This document shows, piece after piece, positions 38,736-50,281 of a DNA stretch of 64,000 nucleotides. Source of the stretch: Elymus sibiricus (taxonomy: Eukaryota > Streptophyta > Magnoliopsida > Poales > Poaceae); assembly GCA_039707655.1 (NCBI GenBank), contig CM077665.1:447825531-447889530 (forward strand). Reading direction: 5' to 3'. The notes beneath the pieces are model-generated. The model had not been told where the DNA came from. It saw nothing but the letters and a program-made list of their open reading frames with translations, and searched no databases. The position numbers were made by a program, and so were the translations under genes. Each line of letters begins with the position of its first letter. Within the stretch, counting starts at the first letter, position 1.

Positions 38736-41451
38736 TCAAACTAAATCATGAAATGCATGAAAAATAGCAAATGAAGTCAGAAAAGGGTTGAAAAGTGATG
38801 ATGTGGCTTTGAATGGTGCATATTGAATGCAGAAAAAGTCTTGAGTTAAAATATGTTTAAAAAATGAAATCCCTTTGTAATAGACGAGTTTTCGTCCGAA
38901 ACCCTGATACTTCGAAGGAGATTGTCCAGTTTCTACACGAAGTGCAGCCAGTTTTTCCCGTAACCCTCTCAACTTTTTAGCACATGCTATGTGGGTGAAA
39001 TTATGATACCATGCCAATTTTCAACCATTTCAAAGTTCATTTGCAGTGCTTTTCAATCTCAGGGTCATCTTAGCTCAAAATAAATCACGAAATGCATGAA
39101 AAATAGCAAATGAAGTCAGAAAAGGGTTGAAAAGTGATGATGTGGCTTTGAATGGTGCATATTGAATGCAGAAAAAGTCTTGAGTTAAAATATGTTTAAA
39201 AAAATGAAATCCCTTTGTAATAGACGAGTTTTCGTCCGAAACCCTGATACTTCGAAGGAGATTTTCCAGTTTGTACACGAAGTGCATCTAGTTTTTCCCG
39301 TAACCCTGTCAACTTTTTAGCACATGCTATGTGGGTGAAATTATGATATCATGCCAATTTTCAACCATTTCAGAGTTCATTTGCAGTTCTTTTCAATCTC
39401 AGGGTCATCTTAGCTCAAAATAAATCATGAAATGCATGAAAAATAGCAAATGAAGTCAGAAAAGGGTTGAAAAGTGATGATGTGGCTTTGAATGGTGCAT
39501 ATTGAATGCAGAAAAAGTCTTGAGTTAAAATATGTTTAAAAAAATGAAATCCCTTTGTAATAGACGAGTTTTCGTCCGAAACCCTCATACTTCGAAGGAG
39601 ATTGTCCAGTTTGTACACGAAGTGCATCCAGTTTTTCCCGTAACCCTCTCAACTTTTTAGCACATGCTATGTGGGTGAAATTATGATACCATGCCAATTT
39701 TCAACCATTCCAGAGTTCATTTGCAGTGCTTTTCAATCTCAGGGTCATCTTAGCTCAAACTAAATCATGAAATGCATGAAAAATAGCAAATGAAGTCAGA
39801 AAAGGGTTGAAAAGTGATGATGTGGCTTTTAATGGTGCATATTGAATGCAGAAAAATTCTTGAGTTAAAATATGTTTAAAAAATAAAATCCCTTTGTAAT
39901 AGACGAGTTTTCGTCCGAAACCCTGATACTTCGAAGGAGATTGTCCAGTTTGTACACGAAGTGCAGCCAGTTTTTCCCGTAACCCTCTCAACTTTTTAGC
40001 ACATGCTATGTGGGTGAAATTATGATACCATGCCAATTTTCAACCATTTCAGAGTTCATTTGCAGTGCTTTTCAATCTCAGGGTCATCTTAGCTCAAAAT
40101 AAATCATGAAATGCATGAAAAATAGCAAATGAAGTCAGAAAAGGGTTGAAAAGTGATGATGTGGCTCTGAATGGTGCATATTGAATGTAGAAAAAGTCTT
40201 GAGTTAAAATATGTTTTAAAAAATGAAATACCTTTGTAATAGACGTGTTTTCGTCCGAAACCCTGATACTTCGAAGGAGATTGTCCAGTTTGTACACGAA
40301 GTGCATCCAGTTTTTCCCGTAACCCTCTCAACTTCTTAGCACATGCTATGTGGGTGAAATTATGATACCATGCCAATTTTCAACCATTCCAGAGTTCATT
40401 TGCAGTGCTATTCAATCTCAGGGTCATCTTAGCTCAAAATAAATCATGAAATGCATGAAAAATAGCAAATGAAGTCAGAAAAGGGTTGAAAAGTGATGAT
40501 GTGGCTTTTAATGGTGCATATTGAATGCAGAAAAAGTCTTGAGTTAAAATATGTTTAAAAATATGAAATCCCTTTGTAATAGACGAGTTTTCGTCCGAAA
40601 CCCTGATACTTCGAAGGAGATTGTCCAGTTTGTACACGAAGTGCATCCAGTTTTTCCCGTAACCCTCTCAACTTTTTAGCACATGCTATGTGGGTGAAAT
40701 TATGATACCATGCCAATTTTCAACCATTTCAGAGTTCATTTGCAGTGCTTTTCAATCTCAGGGTCATCTTAGCTCAAAATAAATCATGAAATGCATGAAA
40801 AATAGCAAATGAAGTCAGAAAAGGGTTGAAAAGTGATGATGTGGCTTTGAATGGTGCATATTGAATGCAGAAAAAGTCTTGAGTTAAAATATGTTTAAAA
40901 ATTGAAATCCCTTTGTAATAGACGAGTTTTCGTCCGAAACCCTGATACTTCGAAGGAGATTGTCCAGTTTGTACACGAAGTGCATCGAGTTTTTCCCGTA
41001 ACCCTCTCAACTTTTTAGCACATGCTATGTGGGTGAAATTATGATACCATGCCAATTTTAAACCATTTCAGAGTTCATTTGCAGTGCTTTTCAATCTCAG
41101 GGTCATCTTAGCTCAAAATAAATCATGAAATGCATGAAAAATAGCAAATGAAGTCAGAAAAGGGTTGAAAAGTGATGATGTGGCTTTGAATGGTGCATAT
41201 TGAATGCAGAAAAAGTCTTGAGTTAAAATATGTTTAAAAATATGAAATCCCTTTGTAATAGACGAGTTTTCGTCCGAAACCCTGATACTTCGAAGGAGAT
41301 TGTCCAGTTTGTACACGAAGTGCATCCAGTGTTTCCGTAACCCTCTCACCTTTTTAGCACATGCTATGTGGGTGAAATTATGATACTATGCCAATTCTCA
41401 ACCATTTCAGAGTTCATTTGCAGTGCTTTTCAATCTCAGGGTCATCTTAGC
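38736..41451. repeat. Unit a-b-c-d-e-f-g-h (8 monomers)
   Basis: Starts are 38736, 39075, 39415, 39755, 40094, 40434, 40774 and 41113. The series stops after h; the h copy has lost one base in CCAGTGTTTCCGTAAC near 41335. The GGTCAT-type monomer at 41452 follows in place of i. Confidence 0.82.
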
Positions 41452-42470
41452 TCAAAATAAATCATGAAATGCATGAAAAATAGCAAATGAAGTCAGAAAA
41501 GGGTTGAAAAGTGATGATGTGGCTTTTAATGGTCATATTGAATGCAGAAAAAGTCTTGAGTTAAAATATGTTTAAAAAAATAAAATCCTTTTGTAATAGA
41601 CGAGTTTTTGTCCGAAACCCTGATACTTCGAAGGAGATTTTCCAGTTTCTACACGAAGTACATCCAGTTTTTCCCGTAACCCTCTCAACATTTTAGCACA
41701 TGCTATGTGGGTGAAATTATGATACCATGACAGTTTTCAACCATTCCAGAGTTCATTTGCAGTGCTTTTCAATCTCAGGGTCATTTTAGCTCAAAATAAA
41801 TCATGAAATGCATGAAAAATAGCAAATGAAGGCAGAAAAGGGTTGAAAAGTGATGATGTGGCTTTGAATGGTGCATATTGAATGCAGAAAAAGTCTTGAG
41901 TTAAAATATGTTTAAAAATATGAAATCCTTTTGTAATAGACTAGTTTTCGTCCGAAACCCTGATACTTCGAAGGAGATTTTCCAGTTTGTACACGAAGTG
42001 CATCGAGTTTTTCCCGTAACCCTCTCAACTTTTTAGCACATGCTATGTGGGTGAAATTATGATATCATGCCAATTTTCAACCATTTCAGAGTTCATTTGC
42101 AGTTCTTTTCAATCTCAGGGTCATCTTAGCTCAAAATAAATCATGAAATGCATGAAAAATAGCAAATGAAATCAGAAAAGGGTTGAAAAGTGATGATGTG
42201 GCTTTGAATGGTGAATATTGAATGCAGAAAAAGTCTTGAGTTAAAATATGTTTAAAAATATGAAATCCCTTTGTAATAGACGAGTTTTCGTCCGAAACCC
42301 TGATACTTCGAAGGAGATTGTCTAGTTTGTACACGAAGTCCATCCAGTTTTTCCCGTAACCCTCTCAACTTTTTTGCACATGCTATGTGGGTGAAATTAT
42401 GATACCATGCCAATTTTCAACCATTCCAGAGTTCATTTGCAGTGCTTTTCAATCTCAGGGACATCTTAGC
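41452..42470. repeat. Second copy of the GGTCAT / GAAGGCAG / n block
   Basis: Starts are 41452, 41792 and 42131, with the same linked variants as 21074-22093, including ATGACAGTTTTC near 41729 and GAAGGCAG near 41829. The first monomer also carries k-like features (seven-A run, GAGTTTTTGTCC), which the left copy lacks, so it may itself be mosaic. Confidence 0.72.
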
Positions 42471-43490
42471 TCAAAATAAATCATGAAATGCATGAAAAAT
42501 AGCAAATGAAGTCAGAAAAGGGTTGAAAAGTGATGATGTGGCTTTGAATGGTGCATATTGAATGCAGAAAAAGTCTTGAGTTAAAATATGTTTAAAAATA
42601 TGAAATCCCTTTGTAATAGACGAGTTTTCGTCCGAAACCCTGATACTTCGAAGGAGATTGTCCAGTTTGTACACAAAGTGCATCCAGTTTTTGCCGTAAC
42701 CCTCTCAACTTTTTAGCACATGCTATGTGGGTGAAATTATGATATCATGCCAATTTTCAACCATTTCAGAGTTCATTTGCAGTTCTTTTCAATCTCAGGG
42801 TCATCTTAGCTCAAAATAAATCATGAAATGCATGAAAAATAGCAAATGAAGTCAGAAAAGGGTTGAAAAGTGATGATGTGGTTTTGAATGGTCCATATTG
42901 AATGCAGAAAAAGTCTTGAGTTAAAATATGTTTAAAAATATGAAATCCCTTTGTAATAGACGTGTTTTCGTCCGAAACCCTGATACTTCGAAGGAGATTT
43001 TCCAGTTTGTACACGAAGTGCATCGAGTTTTTCCCGTAACCCTGTCAACTTTTTAGCACATGCTATGTGGGTGAAATTATGATATCATGCCAATTTTCAA
43101 CCATTTCAGAGTTCATTTGCAGTGCTTTTCAATCTCAGGGTCATCTTAGCTCAAAATAAATCATGAAATGCATGAGAAATAGCAAATGAAGTCAGAAAAG
43201 GGTTGAAAAGTGATGATGTGGCTTTGAATGGTACATATTGAATGCAGAAAAAGTCTTGAGTTAAAATATGTTTAAAAAAATGAAATCCCTTTGGAATAGA
43301 CGAGTTTTCGTCCGAAACCCTGATACTTCGAAGGAGATTGTCCAGTTTGTACACGAAGTGCATCCAGTTTTTCCCGTAACCCTCTCAACTTTTTAGCACA
43401 TGCTATGTGGGTGAAATTATGATACCATGCCAATTTTCAACCATTCCAGAGTTCATTTGCAGTGCTTTTCAATCTCAGGGTCATCTTAGC
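42471..43490. repeat. Precursor-like A-B-C monomers
   Basis: The monomers at 42471, 42811 and 43151 foreshadow types A, B and C of the right-hand domain: CACAAAGTGCATCC with TTTTTGCCG; GTGGTTTTGAATGGTCCAT with CGTGTTTTCG; and CATGAGAAATAGC. They are followed by d-e-f, not by D-E-F, and differ at several positions from the copies at 50282-51301. Confidence 0.7.
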
Positions 43491-46206
43491 TCAAACTAAA
43501 TCATGAAATGCATGAAAAATAGCAAATGAACTCAGAAAAGGGTTGAAAAGTGATGATGTGGCTTTTAATGGTGCATATTGAATGCAGAAAAAGTCTTGAG
43601 TTAAAATATGTTTAAAAAATAAAATCCCTTTGTAATAGACGAGTTTTCGTCCGAAACCCTGATACTTCGAAGGAGATTGTCCAGTTTGTACACGAAGTGC
43701 AGCCAGTTTTTCCCGTAACCCTCTCAACTTTTTAGCACATGCTATGTGGGTGAAATTATGATACCATGCCAATTTTCAACCATTTCAGAGTTCATTTGCA
43801 GTGCTATTCAATCTCAGGGTCATCTTAGCTCAAAATAAATCATGAAATGCATGAAAAATAGCAAATGAAGTCAGAAAAGGGTTGAAAAGTGATGATGTGG
43901 CTTTGAATGGTGCATATTGAATGCAGAAAAAGTCTTGAGTTAAAATATGTTTTAAAAAATGAAATCCCTTTGTAATAGACGTGTTTTCGTCCGAAACCCT
44001 GATACTTCGAAGGAGATTGTCCAGTTTATACACGAAGTGCATCCAGTTTTTCCCGTAGCCCTCTGAACTTCTTAGCACATGCTATGTGGCTGAAATTATG
44101 ATACCATGCCAATTTTCAACCATTCCAGAGTTCATTTGCAGTGCTATTCAATCTCAGGGTCATCTTAGCTCAAAATAAATCATGAAATGCATGAAAAATA
44201 GCAAATGAAGTCAGAAAAGGGTTGAAAAGTGATGATGTGGCTTTTAATGGTGCATATTGAATGCAGAAAAAGTCTTGAGTTAAAATATGTTTAAAAATAT
44301 GAAATCCCTTTGTAATAGACGAGTTTTCGTCCGAAACCCTAATACTTCGAAGGAGATTGTCCAGTTTGTACACGAAGTGCATCCAGTTTTTCCCGTAACC
44401 CTCTCAACTTTTTAGCACATGCTATGTGGGTGAAATTATGATACCATGCCAATTTTCAACCATTTCAGAGTTCATTTGCAGTGCTTTTCAATCTCAGGGT
44501 CATCTTAGCTCAAAATAAATCATGAAATGCATGAAAAATAGCAAATGAAGTCAGAAAAGGGTTGAAAAGTGATGATGTGGCTTTGAATGGTGCATATTGA
44601 ATGCAGAAAAAGTCTTGAGTTAAAATATGTTTAAAAAATGAAATCCCTTTGTAATAGACGAGTTTTCGTCCGAAACCCTGATACTTCGAAGGAGATTGTC
44701 CAGTTTGTACACGAAGTGCATCGAGTTTTTCCCGTAACCCTCTCAACTTTTTAGCACATGCTATGTGGGTGAAATTATGATACCATGCCAATTTTCAACC
44801 ATTTCAGAGTTCATTTGCAGTGCTTTTCAATCTCAGGGTCATCTTAGCTCAAAATAAATCATGAAATGCATGAAAAATAGCAAATGAAGTCAGAAAAGGG
44901 TTGAAAAGTGATGATGTGGCTTTGAATGGTGCATATTGAATGCAGAAAAAGTCTTGAGTTAAAATATGTTTAAAAATATGAAATCCCTTTGTAATAGACG
45001 AGTTTTCGTCCGAAACCCTGATACTTCGAAGGAGATTGTCCAGTTTGTACACGAAGTGCATCCAGTTTTTCCCGTAACCCTCTCACCTTTTTAGCACATG
45101 CTATGTGGGTGAAATTATGATACCATGCCAATTTTCAACCATTTCAGAGTTCATTTGCAGTGCTTTTCAATCTCAGGGTCATCTTAGCTCAAAATAAATC
45201 ATGAAATGCATGAAAAATAGCAAATGAAGTCAGAAAAGGGTTGAAAAGTGATGATGTGGATTTGAATGGTGCATATTGAATGAATAAAAAGTCTTGAGTT
45301 AAAATATGTTTAAAAATGAAATCCCTTTTGTAATAGACGAGTTTTCGTTCGAAACCCTGATACTTCGAAGGAGATTTTCCAGTTTGTACACGAAGTGCAT
45401 CCAGTTTTTCCCGTAACCCTCTCAACTTTTTAGCACATGCTATGTGGGTGAAATTATGATACCATGCCAATTTTCAACCATTTCAGAGTTCATTTGCAGT
45501 GCTTTTCAATCTCAGGGTCATCTTAGCTCAAAATAAATCATGAAATGCATGAAAAATAGCAAATGAAGTCAGAAAAGGGTTGAAAATTGATGATGTGGCT
45601 TTGAATGGTGCATATTGAATGCAGAAAAAGTCTTGAGTTAAAATATGTTTAAAAAAATAAAATCCTTTTGTAATAGACGAGTTTTCGTCCGAAACCCTGA
45701 TACTTCGAAGGAGATTGTCCAGTTTCTACACAAAGTACATCCAGTTTTTCCCATAACCCTCTCAACTTTTTAGCACATGCTATGTGGGTGAAATTATGAT
45801 ACCATGCCAATTTTCAACCATTCCAGAGTTCATTTGCAGTGCTTTTCAATCTCAGGGTCATCTTAGCTCAAAATAAATCATGAAATGCATGAAAAATAGC
45901 AAATGAAGTCAGAAAAGGGTTGAAAAGTGATGATGTGGCTTTGAATGGTGCATATTGAATGCAGAAAAAGTCTTGAGTTAAAATATGTTTAAAAAATGAA
46001 ATCCCTTTGTAATAGACGAGTTTTTGTCCGAAACCCTGATACTTCGAAGGAGATTGTCCAGTTTGTACACGAAGTGCATCGAGTTTTTCCCGTAACCCTC
46101 TCAACTTTTTAGCACATGCTATGTGGGTGAAATTATGATACCATGCCAATTTTCAACCATTTCAGAGTTCATTTGCAGTGGTTTTCAATCTCAGGGTCAT
46201 CTTAGC

Positions 46207-46546
46207 TCAAAATAAATCATGAAATGCATGAAAAATAGCAAATGAAGTCAGAAAAGGGTTGAAAAGTGATGATGTGGCTTTGAATGGTGCATATTGAATG
46301 CAGAAAAAGTCTTGAGTTAAAATATGTTTAAAAATATGAAATCCCTTTGTAATAGACGAGTTTTCGTCCGAAACCCTAATACTTCGAAGGAGATTGTCCA
46401 GTTTGTACACGAAGTGCATCCAGTTTTTCCCGTAACCCTCTCAACTTTTTAGCACATGCTATGTGGGTGAAATTATGATACCATGCCAATTTTCAACCAT
46501 TTCAGAGTTCATTTGCAGTGCTTTTCAATCTCAGGGTCATCTTAGC
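46207..46546. repeat. Chimeric monomer 3 (H left part, F right part)
   Basis: It has G at 46282 (TTTGAATGG, type H; F has TTTTAATGG) but A at 46378 (CCCTAATAC) and CTCTCAACTTTTT, both type F; type H has CCCTGATAC and CTCTCACC. The switch is within 46283-46377. Confidence 0.72.
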
Positions 46547-48583
46547 TCAAAATAAATCATGAAATGCATGAAAAATAGCAAATGAAGTCAGAAAAGGGTT
46601 GAAAAGTGATGATGTGGCTTTGAATGGTGCATATTGAATGCAGAAAAAGTCTTGAGTTAAAATATGTTTAAAAAATGAAATCCCTTTGTAATAGACGAGT
46701 TTTCGTCCGAAACCCTGATACTTCGAAGGAGATTGTCCAGTTTGTACACGAAGTGCATCGAGTTTTTCCCGTAACCCTCTCAACTTTTTAGCACATGCTA
46801 TGTGGGTGAAATTATGATACCATGCCAATTTTCAACCATTTCAGAGTTCATTTGCAGTGCTTTTCAATCTCAGGGTCATCTTAGCTCAAAATAAATCATG
46901 AAATGCATGAAAAATAGCAAATGAAGTCAGAAAAGGGTTGAAAAGTGATGATGTGGCTTTGAATGGTGCATATTGAATGCAGAAAAAGTCTTGAGTTAAA
47001 ATATGTTTAAAAATATGAAATCCCTTTGTAATAGACGAGTTTTCGTCCGAAACCCTGATACTTCGAAGGAGATTGTCCAGTTTGTACACGAAGTGCATCC
47101 AGTTTTTCCCGTAACCCTCTCACCTTTTTAGCACATGCTATGTGGGTGAAATTATGATACCATGCCAATTTTCAACCATTTCAGAGTTCATTTGCAGTGC
47201 TTTTCAATCTCAGGGTCATCTTAGCTCAAAATAAATCATGAAATGCATGAAAAATAGCAAATGAAGTCAGAAAAGGGTTGAAAAGTGATGATGTGGATTT
47301 GAATGGTGCATATTGAATGCATAAAAAGTCTTGAGTTAAAATATGTTTAAAAATGAAATCCCTTTTGTAATAGACGAGTTTTCGTTCGAAACCCTGATAC
47401 TTCGAAGGAGATTTTCCAGTTTGTACACGAAGTGCATCCAGTTTTTCCCGTAACCCTCTCAACTTTTTAGCACATGCTATGTGGGTGAAATTATGATACC
47501 ATGCCAATTTTCAACCATTTCAGAGTTCATTTGCAGTGCTTTTCAATCTCAGGGTCATCTTAGCTCAAAATAAATCATGAAATGCATGAAAAATAGCAAA
47601 TGAAGTCAGAAAAGGGTTGAAAATTGATGATGTGGCTTTGAATGGTGCATATTGAATGCAGAAAAAGTCTTGAGTTAAAATATGTTTAAAAAAATAAAAT
47701 CCTTTTGTAATAGACGAGTTTTCGTCCGAAACCCTGATACTTCGAAGGAGATTGTCCAGTTTCTACACGAAGTACATCCAGTTTTTCCCGTAACCCTCTC
47801 AACTTTTTAGCACATGCTATGTGGGTGAAATTATGATACCATGCCAATTTTCAACCATTCCAGAGTTCATTTGCAGTGCTTTTCAATCTCAGGGTCATCT
47901 TAGCTCAAAATAAATCATGAAATGCATGAAAAATAGCAAATGAAGTCAGAAAAGGGTTGAAAAGTGATGATGTGGCTTTTAATGGTGCATATTGAATGCA
48001 GAAAAAGTCTTGAGTTAAAATATGTTTAAAAATATGAAATCCCTTTGTAATAGACGAGTTTTCGTCCGAAACCCTAATACTTCGAAGGAGATTGTCCAGT
48101 TTGTACACGAAGTGCATCCAGTTTTTCCCGTAACCCTCTCAACTTTTTAGCACATGCTATGTGGGTGAAATTATGATACCATGCCAATTTTCAACCATTT
48201 CAGAGTTCATTTGCAGTGCTTTTCAATCTCAGGGTCATCTTAGCTCAAAATAAATCATGAAATGCATGAAAAATAGCAAATGAAGTCAGAAAAGGGTTGA
48301 AAAGTGATGATGTGGCTTTGAATGGTGCATATTGAATGCAGAAAAAGTCTTGAGTTAAAATATGTTTAAAAAATGAAATCCCTTTGTAATAGACGAGTTT
48401 TCGTCCGAAACCCTGATACTTCGAAGGAGATTGTCCAGTTTGTACACGAAGTGCATCGAGTTTTTCCCGTAACCCTCTCAACTTTTTAGCACATGCTATG
48501 TGGGTGAAATTATGATACCATGCCAATTTTCAACCATTTCAGAGTTCATTTGCAGTGCTTTTCAATCTCAGGGTCATCTTAGC

Positions 48584-49942
48584 TCAAAATAAATCATGAA
48601 ATGCATGAAAAATAGCAAATGAAGTCAGAAAAGGGTTGAAAAGTGATGATGTGGCTTTGAATGGTGCATACTGAATGCAGAAAAAGTCTTGAGTTAAAAT
48701 ATGTTTAAAAATATGAAATCCCTTTGTAATAGACGAGTTTTCGTCCGAAACCCTGATACTTCGAAGGAGATTGTCCAGTTTGTACACGAAGTGCATCCAG
48801 TTTTTCCCGTAACCCTCTCACCTTTTTAGCACATGCTATGTGGGTGAAATTATGATACCATGCCAATTTTCAACCATTTCAGAGTTCATTTGCAGTGCTT
48901 TTCAATCTCAGGGTCATCTTAGCTCAAAATAAATCATGAAATGCATGAAAAATAGCAAATGAAGTCAGAAAAGGGTTGAAAAGTGATGATGTGGATTTGA
49001 ATGGTGCATATTGAATGCATAAAAAGTCTTGAGTTAAAATATGTTTAAAAATGAAATCCCTTTTGTAATAGACGAGTTTTCGTTCGAAACCCTGATACTT
49101 CGAAGGAGATTTTCCAGTTTGTACACGAAGTGCATCGAGTTTTTCCCGTAACCCTCTCAACTTTTTAGCACATGCTATGTGGGTGAAATTATGATACCAT
49201 GCCAATTTTCAACCATTTCAGAGTTCATTTGCAGTGCTTTTCAATCTCAGGGTCATCTTAGCTCAAAATAAATCATGAAATGCATGAAAAATAGCAAATG
49301 AAGTCAGAAAAGGGTTGAAAAGTGATGATGTGGCTTTGAATGGTGCATACTGAATGCAGAAAAAGTCTTGAGTTAAAATATGTTTAAAAATATGAAATCC
49401 CTTTGTAATAGACGAGTTTTCGTCCGAAACCCTGATACTTCGAAGGAGATTGTCCAGTTTGTACACGAAGTGCATCCAGTTTTTCCCGTAACCCTCTCAC
49501 CTTTTTAGCACATGCTATGTGGGTGAAATTATGATACCATGCCAATTTTCAACCATTTCAGAGTTCATTTGCAGTGCTTTTCAATCTCAGGGTCATCTTA
49601 GCTCAAAATAAATCATGAAATGCATGAAAAATAGCAAATGAAGTCAGAAAAGGGTTGAAAAGTGATGATGTGGATTTGAATGGTGCATATTGAATGCATA
49701 AAAAGTCTTGAGTTAAAATATGTTTAAAAATGAAATCCCTTTTGTAATAGACGAGTTTTCGTTCGAAACCCTGATACTTCGAAGGAGATTTTCCAGTTTG
49801 TACACGAAGTGCATCCAGTTTTTCCCGTAACCCTCTCAACTTTTTAGCACATGCTATGTGGGTGAAATTATGATACCATGCCAATTTTCAACCATTTCAG
49901 AGTTCATTTGCAGTGCTTTTCAATCTCAGGGTCATCTTAGCT
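48584..49942. repeat. Recent tandem duplication of the two-monomer H-I pair
   Basis: The order is H (48584), I (48924), H (49263), I (49603). Both H copies carry CATACTGAATG (48668-48678 and 49347-49357), a variant I see nowhere else in the window, so one was copied from the other. The first I has GCATCGAG where other I monomers have GCATCCAG, suggesting a separate small change or conversion from type g. Confidence 0.85.
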
Positions 49943-50281
49943 CAAAATAAATCATGAAATGCATGAAAAATAGCAAATGAAGTCAGAAAAGGGTTGAAAA
50001 TTGATGATGTGGCTTTGAATGGTGCATATTGAATGCAGAAAAAGTCTTGAGTTAAAATATGTTTAAAAAAATAAAATCCTTTTGTAATAGACGAGTTTTC
50101 GTCCGAAACCCTGATACTTCGAAGGAGATTGTCCAGTTTCTACACGAAGTACATCCAGTTTTTCCCGTAACCCTCTCAACTTTTTAGCACATGCTATGTG
50201 GGTGAAATTATGATACCATGCCAATTTTCAACCATTCTAGAGTTCATTTGCAGTGCTTTTCAATCTCAGGGTCATCTTAGC

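Larger units (their letters stand above)
43491..50281. repeat. Reshuffled d to j segment (20 monomers)
   Basis: The order read from markers is d (43491), e (43830), f (44170), g, h, i, j-like J (45529), g (45868), H/F chimera (46207), g, h, i, J (47565), F (47905), g, h, i, h, i, J (49943). J denotes AAAATTGATGATG with a seven-A run, AAAATCC and TTTCTACACGAAGTACATC. The g-h-i triplet appears four times in full, showing repeated local duplication. Right-hand units appear to derive from this order. Confidence 0.75.
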
